From Nitrospira sp. (GTDB lineage Bacteria > Nitrospirota > Nitrospiria > Nitrospirales > Nitrospiraceae), in assembly GCA_024998565.1 (NCBI GenBank), contig JACOEM010000001.1, forward strand, positions 580,485 through 644,484: a stretch of DNA of 64,000 bases, read 5' to 3'. Both the position numbers and the translations under genes were made by a program. The notes beneath the pieces were generated by a model. It saw only the letters and a program-made list of their open reading frames with translations. It was not told the DNA's origin and searched no databases. Positions 34,165 through 42,393 of this stretch are shown here, one piece after another. Position 1 is the stretch's first letter; the number at the start of each line of letters is the position of its first letter.

Positions 34165-35190
34165 ATGATGCGATACACCTTTGGTAGGGTTCCGGGCCTG
34201 GCTCTCGGCGGATTGTGGCTCGTACTAGGCCTTCTGATCATGGCTGCTCAGGCCGCAGCCGGTGCCTCTCCCGCCTCGACGCCGACACCCGCGAAGCGGT
34301 GGGCGCAATTCGAACTGGTCAGCACGGAGCCGGATGGATCGGTCCAGGTCGGCAAGGACGTCGTGCTCGGCATCACCCTTGGCGGGGTGCCCGCAGGAAC
34401 CGAGTCGGTCATGGCGATCATCGAGTCTCCCGGCTTTCAGAGTCAGACGGTATCGTTGAGCGAAGACGCCGCTCCCGCGGTCTTTCAGGGCACGGCGATT
34501 CTGGAGCCCAATTCCATCTTGAAGAGCCGGACCACCGTGCATCCGAAGGCCGTGCGGATTCGGGTGTCGTTCGCTCGCGCAAAAATCACGGGGCTCGAAG
34601 AGTTTCTCAAGCGGGATGTCTATGTCACGCTCGGCGACCGGCCGGTCGAAGAAGCCGAAGCCGAGGTGGTTCCCGGGCCGCCTGCCGAGAGTCCTGAAGC
34701 CGATGCCGAGGCGGTACAAAAGGCGACGGAGCAGGTGATGGCGGTGAATGCGACCATCGCCGAGGAAGACCTCTTGCCCTTGCCGCCCCCCGGAGAATCC
34801 AAAGCCTATTGGAAGCAGGTCAGCGATTTGATCAGCCGGAACTGGAGCCGGCAGATACGCTCGATACGCCGGGCTCCCAGCAGCGAGACAGTGCGTGTGC
34901 ATTTCAAGATGTATGCAAGCGGTGTGGCGCAGTTGATTCAGTTGGAGAAAGGCTCGGGAGCGCGGGATGTCAACGACGCCGGGTTGCAAACGATCATCCA
35001 CGCCCATCCGTTCCCTCCGATACCGCCGGATATCAGCAGCGATGTCGTCGATGTGCATGTGCGCATGCGAACGGGGGCGAAAGTCGCGACCCGCGATGTG
35101 CAAATGACGGTCGAGAAAAAACCGTCCAAGCCTGTCGTGCCCCCATCACCGAAGGAAGGCACCGCCGGAAGCGGTCCTGCAAAGGAGTAG
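34165..35190 (+). CDS. TonB C-terminal-like exported protein
   Basis: 341 residues. N-terminal signal/anchor (GLALGGLWLVLGLLIMAAQAAAG). A beta-rich domain follows (FELVSTEPDGSVQVGKDVVLGITLGG to about residue 150), then a Pro/Glu/Ala-rich linker, then a TonB-C-like domain at about 210-310 (KAYWKQVSDLISRNWSR, VRVHFKMYASGVAQLIQLEKGSGARDVNDAGLQTI). The end is Lys/Pro-rich. A TolA/TonB-like envelope function is possible, but no ExbBD neighbours are present. YceI follows directly. Confidence 0.72.
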   Translation: MMRYTFGRVPGLALGGLWLVLGLLIMAAQAAAGASPASTPTPAKRWAQFELVSTEPDGSVQVGKDVVLGITLGGVPAGTESVMAIIESPGFQSQTVSLSEDAAPAVFQGTAILEPNSILKSRTTVHPKAVRIRVSFARAKITGLEEFLKRDVYVTLGDRPVEEAEAEVVPGPPAESPEADAEAVQKATEQVMAVNATIAEEDLLPLPPPGESKAYWKQVSDLISRNWSRQIRSIRRAPSSETVRVHFKMYASGVAQLIQLEKGSGARDVNDAGLQTIIHAHPFPPIPPDISSDVVDVHVRMRTGAKVATRDVQMTVEKKPSKPVVPPSPKEGTAGSGPAKE

Positions 35191-35192
35191 CT

Positions 35193-35804
35193 ATGACGAA
35201 TCGGATCGGTCGTGCGATGGCCATGTGGTGTATGGGCGCAACGGTGCTGTTCGGCGCGACGTTCGGGCATGCCGAGACGGCGCGATACGATGTGGATCTG
35301 GATCATTCGATCGTGGAGTTCAAAGTCGCCCATATGGTGATTTCAAAAACCACCGGGCATTTCAAAGACTACACCGGATTTATCGAAATGGACCCCGACG
35401 CCGGGACGGTCAAGGGGCTTGAAGCGACGATCAAGACGGCCTCGGTGACGACCAACCATGAAAAGCGCGACGCGCATCTGCGCAATCCCGATTTCTTCGA
35501 TGTCGAGAAATACCCGACGATCACGTACAAAATGAAGAGCTACAAAAAGACGGGCGACGGCTATACCGCCGTCGGTGATCTGACGCTGCATGGCGTGACG
35601 AAAGAGGTGACGCTCACGGGCAATTTCAACGGGGTCACCAAGGATCCGTGGGGGAATATCCGGGCCGGATTTACGGCCGAAGGCAAAGTGAACCGGAAAG
35701 ACTTCGGCATGGTGTGGAACAAGGCCCTTGATAGCGGAGGGCTGGTGGTGGGAGACGAGGTCTTCATCAAGCTGGACATCGAGTGTATTAAAGCCAAGTC
35801 GTAA
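35193..35804 (+). CDS. YceI family periplasmic lipid-binding protein
   Basis: 203 residues from ATG 35193, with AAAGGAG 8 bases upstream. Signal peptide ends at AETA (residue about 28). The lipocalin-like YceI pattern is complete: YDVDLDHSIVEFKVAHMVISKTTGHF, DPDAGTVKGLEATIKTASVTT, RDAHLRNPDFFDVEKYPTITYK, GDLTLHGVTKEVTLTG and KVNRKDFGMVWNKALDSGG. These proteins bind isoprenoid or amide lipids in the periplasm. It begins 2 bases after the TonB-C-like gene, so they form one operon. Confidence 0.95.
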   Translation: MTNRIGRAMAMWCMGATVLFGATFGHAETARYDVDLDHSIVEFKVAHMVISKTTGHFKDYTGFIEMDPDAGTVKGLEATIKTASVTTNHEKRDAHLRNPDFFDVEKYPTITYKMKSYKKTGDGYTAVGDLTLHGVTKEVTLTGNFNGVTKDPWGNIRAGFTAEGKVNRKDFGMVWNKALDSGGLVVGDEVFIKLDIECIKAKS

Positions 35805-36109
35805 GTCGAATACCCCCTCTCTCAGAAGCCGCACGCCTGCCCGGTCACCATGCCGGGCAGGCGGATCCAGCCGCGGCGCATGCAGCGAGGTCTCTCTGAA
35901 TCAGCGCTGCGGGCCGCCCTCTCCGTGATGCCGGTTGTAACCGACACAGCAGCTGGTTGAGGCGCAGGGAGGATGTCCCCGGGCATCCGGTTCTTGTTCG
36001 GGCTGGTCCCTTGGCCGCGTTACGGGCGACTCGGTGCTGTGGGCCGATGGGTGGTGTGGGGTGATGGATCAACAAGGGGCATTCGGAGGCCGAGAGTAGG
36101 AGCATCGTC
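35805..36109. other. 305-base gap with 10-bp hairpin
   Basis: At 35835-35862, GCCTGCCCGG / CCGGGCAGGC forms a 10-bp stem with an 8-base loop 30 bases after the yceI stop; there is no T-run. It is a possible transcription end for the TonB-C/yceI unit. The remainder shows no gene; AGGAGC before 36110 is the RBS of the next gene. Confidence 0.45.
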
Positions 36110-36760
36110 ATGTGTCGCAAGCGGGCTGGAAAAATCGGATCGGGCATCGGTGACATACGCGGGATGTGGATGGGCCGGCTGGTGACAGTGCTGGCGTTAC
36201 TGTGGAGCCTGGCTGCCGTGGAAGCCGGGGCGCTGGAGTTTACAGCCGATCAGATCACCAAGATCAATGGTCGAACCCAGAAGTCCAACATTTTCTATCG
36301 GGACAACATGTGGCGGATCGAACATCACACGATGGGGCCCGTCAACATCAGCATTGTGCGCAAAGACAAGAAGGTAGTCTGGCTCCTGCTGTCGCGTATG
36401 AAGCACTTCAAGACCGTGCCGTACCTGGCGGAGCAGGATCTGAAGGTCACGGAGCGGCTGGAAGGGGAGGTGTCGCGCGAAGAGATCGGGACGGAAACGC
36501 GCGAGGGGCATCCGACCACGCTCTATGAAGTGACGGTGAAGGAAGGCGAGCGGACGGAAGTCTACTATCAATGGCTCGCGACCGATATCCACTTTCCGAT
36601 GAAACTGGCCAAGAAAGACGGGAGCTGGATTGTCGAGTACCAGCACGTCAAATTCAGGCCCCTGATCGACTATCTGTTTCAGTTGCCGCTCAATTTCGAG
36701 CCATTGGAAGAGTTCGATCACCAGCCGGCTGCCGCGGAACCGAGCCAGCAGCCGATGTAA
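36110..36760 (+). CDS. DUF4412-like exported protein
   Basis: 216 residues from ATG 36110 (RBS AGGAGC). Signal peptide at about 20-42 (MGRLVTVLALLWSLAAVEAGA). Beta-strand body: FTADQITKINGRTQKSNIFYRDNMWRIEH, VNISIVRKDKKVVWLLLSRMKHFKTVPYL. This pattern is like LolA/DUF4412 proteins that hold hydrophobic ligands. Exact role unknown. The SUMF1-like gene starts 29 bases after. Confidence 0.65.
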   Translation: MCRKRAGKIGSGIGDIRGMWMGRLVTVLALLWSLAAVEAGALEFTADQITKINGRTQKSNIFYRDNMWRIEHHTMGPVNISIVRKDKKVVWLLLSRMKHFKTVPYLAEQDLKVTERLEGEVSREEIGTETREGHPTTLYEVTVKEGERTEVYYQWLATDIHFPMKLAKKDGSWIVEYQHVKFRPLIDYLFQLPLNFEPLEEFDHQPAAAEPSQQPM

Positions 36761-36789
36761 TGCGTGTTCGAAGATAAAGGAGTCTCATC

Positions 36790-37716
36790 GTGCGTAAGCT
36801 AGGAACGGCCCTGTGGGCTATGAGTGCGGTGGTCTTGGGAATGAGCGGGTCCCTCTATGCGCTGGATGTTGCCGATGTCGTTCGTGAATGGACGCCGGAA
36901 GGCAAGAAGCTGGCGATGGAGCGCGCCAAGTTGCCGGCGCATGACGAGATGATCCGTATCCCGGCGGGCGAGTTCCTCATGGGGAGCGATAGAAAAGTCG
37001 ACAAGAATTCTTACCTGGCCGAATTTCCTCAGCGGAAGATCTATCTCGATGCCTATGAGATCGACAAGTACGAAGTCACCACGGTGCAGTTCTTGAAGTT
37101 TGTCCTGGCGTCGAACCGCGACCCCCTCATCGATTGGCAGTATGACGGCGGGAATTTTCAGGAGACGATGGTCAGTCACCCGGTCATGCACGTGTCCTGG
37201 TTCGACGCAGAGGCGTACTGCAAGTGGGCGGGGAAACGGTTGCCGACCGAGGCGGAATGGGAAAAGGCCGCGCGCGGTGAGGATGGGCGCATTTATCCAT
37301 GGGGCAATCAGATGGCCGGACTCTCCAGGGCGAATTTTGGCCGTACGGGCCTGTCAGGACCGGTGCGAGACCGCCCCGAGCGGCTGTTGCTCTATCCGCC
37401 GATCATTTCTGTCGACAAGTACGACAATGCCGCCAGCCCCTATGGCGTGTTTCAGATGGCGGGAAATGTGGCCGAGTGGGTCGCAGACTGGTACGACCCG
37501 AAATACTACACCACCGGACCGGATAAGAATCCGAAAGGCCCGGAGACGGGGAGTCAGCGGAGCTTTCGCGGCGGAGGCTGGATCGACAGCACCCCCAGCG
37601 TGCGTGTCGCGCAGCGCAATGGCACGGATCCTAATACCAAAATGAACTGGATGGGTTTCCGCTGTGCGCGGGATGTGAACGAAGGGGCCTCAGGACAGCC
37701 GACCGAAGCGAAGTAG
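36790..37716 (+). CDS. SUMF1/FGE-sulfatase-fold exported protein 1 (lacks FGE cysteines)
   Basis: 308 residues from GTG 36790, with AAAGGAG upstream. Signal peptide, about 1-25. The domain is the FGE/SUMF1 fold: MIRIPAGEFLMGSD, DAYEIDKYEVTTVQF, HVSWFDAEAYCKWAGKRLPTEAEWEKAARG, GNVAEWVADWYDP, RSFRGGGWIDS and MGFRCARD. The two cysteines that follow RGGS in real formylglycine-generating enzymes are absent (GGWIDSTPSVRV). It may be a structural or ligand-binding member, as in many secreted SUMF1 paralogues. Similar to the product at 39106. Confidence 0.88.
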   Translation: MRKLGTALWAMSAVVLGMSGSLYALDVADVVREWTPEGKKLAMERAKLPAHDEMIRIPAGEFLMGSDRKVDKNSYLAEFPQRKIYLDAYEIDKYEVTTVQFLKFVLASNRDPLIDWQYDGGNFQETMVSHPVMHVSWFDAEAYCKWAGKRLPTEAEWEKAARGEDGRIYPWGNQMAGLSRANFGRTGLSGPVRDRPERLLLYPPIISVDKYDNAASPYGVFQMAGNVAEWVADWYDPKYYTTGPDKNPKGPETGSQRSFRGGGWIDSTPSVRVAQRNGTDPNTKMNWMGFRCARDVNEGASGQPTEAK

Positions 37717-37722
37717 TCGGAG

Positions 37723-38247
37723 GTGCCTCACCTGGCAATTCCCACACAGCGAAGGACCAATCAGCTCGTCTCAGGCCTGATGAGCCTTGTTCTGCTGCTC
37801 GCGGCCTGTCAGATTGAGGATCTCAACATTGAGATTCTGAATGAAGACGGATCAGTTCTATTCATCGTTCACGAAAACGATGCACCGGATCCCACACCTC
37901 TAAGCCGGTTCGGCGTCGTCTCTCACTACTCCGGCGCGAGATGGGAGGTTGCGACCTACGAAGAGTCATCGCTGTACAGGATGCAAGACGGCAAGAAGCT
38001 GCTCAAACCGCTGGATGAGTTGCCGGAGATCAATGCTCTCGCAGTGGGAGCGATTCGGTTCGGGGAGGTGCCGAGCGGGTTTTTCATCCAGGGCTCCTCA
38101 GGCAATCACCTCGTCGCGTTGGAGGAAGGCAGAGTCTACGAAGCCTATGCCAACCGAGGCGCACAGCGAGGGCACATATCATTCACGATTGAGCATGGGG
38201 TAGCCGTCAAGCTTCCTCCCGTCACGCACCCGCTTTCCTCGCCATAA
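37723..38247 (+). CDS. Hypothetical lipoprotein
   Basis: 174 residues from GTG 37723. Lipobox LAAC after a hydrophobic stretch (LMSLVLLLAAC), mature part rich in Asp/Glu (IEDLNIEILNEDGSVLFIVHENDA). No family recognised. The RBS is unusual: GGAGG sits directly before the GTG, so ATG 37780 may be the true start. It starts 6 bases after the SUMF1-like gene, and converges on hemD with a 26-base overlap. Confidence 0.55.
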   Translation: MPHLAIPTQRRTNQLVSGLMSLVLLLAACQIEDLNIEILNEDGSVLFIVHENDAPDPTPLSRFGVVSHYSGARWEVATYEESSLYRMQDGKKLLKPLDELPEINALAVGAIRFGEVPSGFFIQGSSGNHLVALEEGRVYEAYANRGAQRGHISFTIEHGVAVKLPPVTHPLSSP

Positions 38248-39064
38248 GCGAGTGGGCCTGTTCGCTCGTCTCTTTCACCAGAATCCCCATCTTTCCGTGT
38301 GAGGGCTCGAAATCCACCGGCAAGCCGTGGCTGCGGATGCGCTCGCTGGCGGTGGGACCGATGGAGGCGACGACCAGTTGCCGGCAGATCGTTTTGAACT
38401 GCGCCGTGTTTCCTTCCTGCTCCACGACCTGCATCACGTGATCGATCTGGGCGGCATTGGTCACCAGCATCACCTGCACCTGCCCAGCCAGAATCTGGTT
38501 GATGACCAGTTTCAGTGGAGCCGTGTCTTCCGGGAGTGCCCAGCGGTAGACGGGCACCTGAACCACATTGGCTCCACGCTGCTTCAACGCCTCCAGCAAG
38601 TCGCGGTTCGGTAACCCGTATTCTTGCACCGCCACGCGTAACCCTGTGACCGGCCGGTAGGCATCCAGTGTCGAGACGACATCCACCCAGGTGTTGGGCT
38701 CCGGGACCGTCAACGTCGGTTGGAATCCCAGAGCTTTGAGTGCGGCCACCGGTTTGGGGCCGCGCGCAATGAGCACCGTCTCTTTTAAAGCATTCTTGAT
38801 CGTGTCTTTGGCGTGACGGCTGTGCAGGATTTCGAAGAGGGTGGTCGTGCCGGCCCCGGTCAGCAGGACCAGCACGTCGAGGCCTTCAGTCAACAGCAGC
38901 TCGCCGAATTGCAGCGCGGCAGAGTTGTCTTCCAACGGAATTTCCCGCAGGGCCGGTGCCACCAGCGGTTTGCCGCCGTGGCGCTCGATCAGCCGCGTCA
39001 TTTCCGCCGCCATGCGCGATTCAAACGCAGCGACGGTCAACCCGTTAAACCCCGCACTGGCCAT
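38222..39064 (-). CDS. hemD: Uroporphyrinogen-III synthase
   Basis: 280 residues from ATG 39062-39064 (a GTG at 39085 would add seven). HemD closes and inverts ring D to uroporphyrinogen III. Two-lobed fold with TVAAFESRMAAEMTRLIERHGGKPLVAPALREIPL, VLVLLTGAGT, TVPEPNTW, YGLPNRDLLEALKQRGANVVQVPVYRW and VTNAAQIDHVM. HemD is poorly conserved, so this assignment rests on overall pattern. SUMF1-like protein 2 is encoded 41 bases upstream on the same strand. Confidence 0.85.
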   Translation of the reverse strand: MASAGFNGLTVAAFESRMAAEMTRLIERHGGKPLVAPALREIPLEDNSAALQFGELLLTEGLDVLVLLTGAGTTTLFEILHSRHAKDTIKNALKETVLIARGPKPVAALKALGFQPTLTVPEPNTWVDVVSTLDAYRPVTGLRVAVQEYGLPNRDLLEALKQRGANVVQVPVYRWALPEDTAPLKLVINQILAGQVQVMLVTNAAQIDHVMQVVEQEGNTAQFKTICRQLVVASIGPTASERIRSHGLPVDFEPSHGKMGILVKETSEQAHSLMARKAGA

Positions 39065-39105
39065 CGTACTCCGTGATTCAACCACCGGTTACCCCGCCGG
39101 CTGAG

Positions 39106-39945
39106 TTACTTCGCATCTATCGCGCACCGGAACCCGGTCGATTCATTTCTGATCGTCGGATCGCTGTCTACGCGAGTGAAGATACGGACCGTGGGGGTCT
39201 CATTTTGCCAGCCGGCGCCTCGAATGACCTTCTTCTCGCCGCTGTCCGGTCCCGGAGGATTCTTGTCGGGGCTCTTTTCGTAGTACCTCGCATCGTACCA
39301 GTCGTTGACCCACTCCCAGACATTGCCGGCCATGTCATAGACACCGTACGGACTTTTTCCGCTCTCGTAGCTGCCCACCGGCATGAGCGTCTTCTCGCCG
39401 ATCCACTTCTGGTTGAAGTTGAGATGTTTGTCGGTCGGTTCGACGTTGCCCCAGGGGAAGCGCCAGTCGTTGTTGCCCTTGGCGGCCTTCTCCCATTCGG
39501 CCTCTCGCGGCAATCGCCTGCCGGCCCACTTGCAGTAGGCGTCGGCATCGGCCCAATCGACATTGATCACCGGACGGTCGGCCAGGGAGGCTGGAATGCC
39601 GATGCCCTCCCAGAGATTGCGGGTCGGGTTTTTGGGATTTTGCGGAACGCGGTGGTTCGTGGCCTTCACGAATTCCAGGTAGCGCGCGTTCGTGACTTCA
39701 TACTTGTCGATATAGAAGTCGGTAATCTCCACGACGTGGCGTGGGTATTCATCGCGTCCGCCGTCGCGGTCTCCGGTCGGCACGCCCATCGGGTACGACC
39801 CTGATGGAATCAGGATCAACGGCGCGCCATCCTTCCCTGTGATCTCTTTGGGGAGAGCCGTCTGTTGCGCTGCGAATACGTGCGAACTCACATCGTTCAG
39901 TCCGATGAGCGCCACCACTATTGCGAGGACGGATCGTGCCACCAT
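39106..39945 (-). CDS. SUMF1/FGE-fold exported protein 2 (lacks FGE cysteines)
   Basis: 279 residues. Signal peptide (VLAIVVALIGLNDVSSHVFAA). The motifs follow those of the product at 36790: LILIPSGSYPMG, DFYIDKYEVTNARYLEF, VDWADADAYCKWAGRRLPREAEWEKAAKG, GNVWEWVNDWYDARYY, KKVIRGAGWQNETPTVRI and TGFRCAIDAK. Again there is no CxxxxC after the RGAG loop. The two paralogues lie within 3 kb on opposite strands. Confidence 0.88.
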   Translation of the reverse strand: MVARSVLAIVVALIGLNDVSSHVFAAQQTALPKEITGKDGAPLILIPSGSYPMGVPTGDRDGGRDEYPRHVVEITDFYIDKYEVTNARYLEFVKATNHRVPQNPKNPTRNLWEGIGIPASLADRPVINVDWADADAYCKWAGRRLPREAEWEKAAKGNNDWRFPWGNVEPTDKHLNFNQKWIGEKTLMPVGSYESGKSPYGVYDMAGNVWEWVNDWYDARYYEKSPDKNPPGPDSGEKKVIRGAGWQNETPTVRIFTRVDSDPTIRNESTGFRCAIDAK

Positions 39946-40117
39946 AGCTCAACACTCCTTTGGTTCAAAAAAGTCGATGGCAGATCGTACCACAGCGGCG
40001 GAGAATTCAGACACGGCTTGGGCGGAGAATGTGTTCGCCGGGGGTGGCCGAGGCCGGAGAATGAGGATTGACGGGGTGACGGGCCCCCACCTACTATACG
40101 GCCAAGGAGACTCCGAC

Positions 40118-40549
40118 GTGCCGACTCATCGAGGCTTGCGACATCTGGCCCTGCGTGTGACCGACCTTGCCCGGTCCCGTTCGTTCTATGAGCGATTTCT
40201 GGGCATGAAAGTGGTGTGGGAGCCCGACCCGGACAATGTGTACTTCAGTTCGGGATCTGACAACCTGGCCCTGCATCAAATCGCGTCTGCCGAGTTGGCT
40301 CACTACCAGCCGTTGGGTGGGCAGTTACTCGATCACGTCGGTGTGATTCTGGAAAGCCCGGCGCACGTGGATGAGATGTTCCGCGATGTCCAGCAGGATG
40401 CGGCTCAGTATGGGGCCACCATCGCCAAGCCTCCCAAGCAACATCGCGACGGCAGCTACTCCTTCTACTTTACTGATCCGGACGGGAATGTCATCCAGGC
40501 GTTATACGAACCGACGATCAGCCGGATGGAATTCTTGCCTCCCGCCTGA
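40118..40549 (+). CDS. VOC (glyoxalase/dioxygenase) family protein
   Basis: 143 residues from GTG 40118 with AAGGAG at the right distance (40104-40109); the open frame further upstream is not coding. VOC pattern: LRHLALRVTDLARSRSFYERFLGM with the first metal His, LLDHVGVILESPAHVDEM with the second, and YSFYFTDPDGNVIQALYE with the acidic ligand. The reaction is not known. MBL hydrolase begins 5 bases after. Confidence 0.85.
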   Translation: MPTHRGLRHLALRVTDLARSRSFYERFLGMKVVWEPDPDNVYFSSGSDNLALHQIASAELAHYQPLGGQLLDHVGVILESPAHVDEMFRDVQQDAAQYGATIAKPPKQHRDGSYSFYFTDPDGNVIQALYEPTISRMEFLPPA

Positions 40550-40554
40550 CCACC

Positions 40555-42177
40555 ATGGGTATTTGGGACACATTGCCGCGCGATCAGTATGTAGGGCTGG
40601 CGCCCTGGGTGTGGGTGCAGCTCGAAAGTAATCAGCCCCCGGGGCCGTTTCCATTCATCGGCGGTGTGGCCCCGGAGGTGGTGGCGAGTTTGCACGAAGC
40701 CCACAGCCTCTTTCTCGCCTGTGTGGAAACCGCCATCAGCGATGTGTTCTCCCGTCGCGCGACACTCGGCGACCCACAGACCAGGGTACGGCTGGAAGAC
40801 GCCTATGCCGAGCTGGTCAATTCCCGACAACAGCTGAGTCAGCACATCACGGCCCGGCGTCAGCCGGATGGGCAGTTTCACTGGTCGCATCCCTTCGATG
40901 CCACGAAATCCGCCACCGTGGTCAACAGCGGCCTGCGCATCTTCAATGCCGTGAAACGTCAGGCGATTCCTGTGCCGTTTGAGCGTCCTATGGGACCGGT
41001 GGTCGGAAAACTGCTGGGGATGTTAGATGGCACGCAGCAGGCCGGGGCGATTCAGACGATCGTGGCGACGGCCGGTCGGGACGGCGAGCGGCTGTTGACC
41101 AAGTTGATGGAGTTGTTGGTCCAATACGAATGCCTCACGACGACGAAGCACGCCTCGATTCGAGACCAGTGGTTGGCCAATACCAAGGATCGGGACACGA
41201 TTCATCTGGGCCATGCCGCGTTGATGTACCGGCAGCAGGACCGGTTCCTGTTGTTTGATCCTTGGCTGTTGCCCTGGTTCGCAGAGTCGAATGTGCCGAG
41301 CCTCTGGGTCTCGATGTTGCCGAAACCGGCCGCGATCTTTTTGACCCATGACCACGATGACCACGTGGATCCCCGGACCCTGCTGCATGTGCCGAAAGAC
41401 GTGCCGATCGTGATTCCCAGCCGGCGCAATAGGAAGAAGTTTTTCTACGACTACCTACCGCTGCTTCGGGAGCTGGGATTTACTCACATCGTCGAACTGG
41501 CGCACGGGGAGACTTGGAACTTCGACGGCGGCGCCGTGGTCTCCGTCCCGTTTTACGGCGAAGATCCTTGCGATTTGGAGATGCCGAGAAACTGCTACCT
41601 CGTGACCGATCGCGGGCAGAATGTGCTGGTGCATGCGGACAGCGGTCCGACCAACAGCGGCCGGTCGGCCATCAAGGAAGGGGTGCTTCAGCAGCTCGTC
41701 CAGAAATATGGTCCCATCGCGCTGGTACTGGCCTCGCAGCAGCAGCTACAGGAAATCCGGAGTTATGCCGCCCATGCGCCCCTGTCCCACCCGGGCCTTT
41801 GGCTCGAAGTCGGAGAGAACGGGTACCTCACGAACGGGTATCTGGACGAGCTCTGCGCCGTCGCCCGGGCGAAGCTGTTTGTGTCGTATGCCACCGGCGG
41901 CGCCGACTGGTATCCCGATCACTTGTCCTTTATGTTCAGCCAGCGCAATCCGGCGCGCACGGCGCTTCTCACGGCGAACTGGGAGCAGCCGGAAAAATTG
42001 AAAGATCTTCTCGGAGTGCGAGGGTGCGGGTATCATCGCGCTCATGCGTTGGATCTGTTCCGGAGCAGCGGTGACGGGACGGTGCAGGTGTCATCTGCGG
42101 CCGAGGCCCTGGCGCCCTTGTCGCTCTATCGACTGGATCACGGGGATCCGGCATTCATGAAGCGCAGCGGACGGTAA
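40555..42177 (+). CDS. Metallo-beta-lactamase-fold hydrolase with extra N-terminal domain
   Basis: 540 residues. Residues about 1-220 form a helical N-terminal domain of unknown type (MLDGTQQAGAIQTIVATAGRDGERLLTKLMELLVQYE). The MBL domain runs from about 220: GHAALMYRQQDRFLLFDPWL, then the metal motif THDHDDHVDP, VPFYGEDPCD, LVHADSGPTNSGR. It resembles UlaG/RomA-like MBL proteins. Co-transcribed with the VOC gene. Function unknown; the N-terminus resembles a winged-helix or effector binding module. Confidence 0.8.
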   Translation: MGIWDTLPRDQYVGLAPWVWVQLESNQPPGPFPFIGGVAPEVVASLHEAHSLFLACVETAISDVFSRRATLGDPQTRVRLEDAYAELVNSRQQLSQHITARRQPDGQFHWSHPFDATKSATVVNSGLRIFNAVKRQAIPVPFERPMGPVVGKLLGMLDGTQQAGAIQTIVATAGRDGERLLTKLMELLVQYECLTTTKHASIRDQWLANTKDRDTIHLGHAALMYRQQDRFLLFDPWLLPWFAESNVPSLWVSMLPKPAAIFLTHDHDDHVDPRTLLHVPKDVPIVIPSRRNRKKFFYDYLPLLRELGFTHIVELAHGETWNFDGGAVVSVPFYGEDPCDLEMPRNCYLVTDRGQNVLVHADSGPTNSGRSAIKEGVLQQLVQKYGPIALVLASQQQLQEIRSYAAHAPLSHPGLWLEVGENGYLTNGYLDELCAVARAKLFVSYATGGADWYPDHLSFMFSQRNPARTALLTANWEQPEKLKDLLGVRGCGYHRAHALDLFRSSGDGTVQVSSAAEALAPLSLYRLDHGDPAFMKRSGR

Positions 42178-42183
42178 TCGGTT

Positions 42184-42374
42184 AACAGGCTGTTCAAAAA
42201 AGTCGTCCAGCCAGGCCACAGCAAGCGAAGAGGCTCATCGTACTCGTGCAGTACGGTGAGCTTCTGAGGTTCACGACGCTGAATACAGCGCGTCACGTTT
42301 GTGAACGCCGCCGAGACGGTGAGGCGGCCGTGTCTTGCCGGAACGATGCTGGCGAGCTTTTTGAGCAGCCTGTT
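42184..42374. repeat. Dispersed inverted-repeat element 2 (MITE-like)
   Basis: The ends are inverted: AACAGGCTGTTCAAAAAAG at 42184 and CTTTTTGAGCAGCCTGTT ending at 42374. A central hairpin CGTAC-TCGTGCA-GTACG lies at 42239-42255. No ORF of its own. It sits between the MBL gene and the epimerase, 20 bases before the epimerase ATG, and may contribute a spurious 31-codon N-terminal extension to that ORF. In size and layout it matches a REP/MITE-type repeat. Confidence 0.75.
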
Positions 42375-42393
42375 GGGAAAGGAAGGGAGCGAT

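Noticed and set aside
42301-42393. N-terminal extension of the epimerase ORF
   Set aside because: Comes from the repeat element; the ATG at 42394 has an RBS and starts the Rossmann motif at the expected distance.
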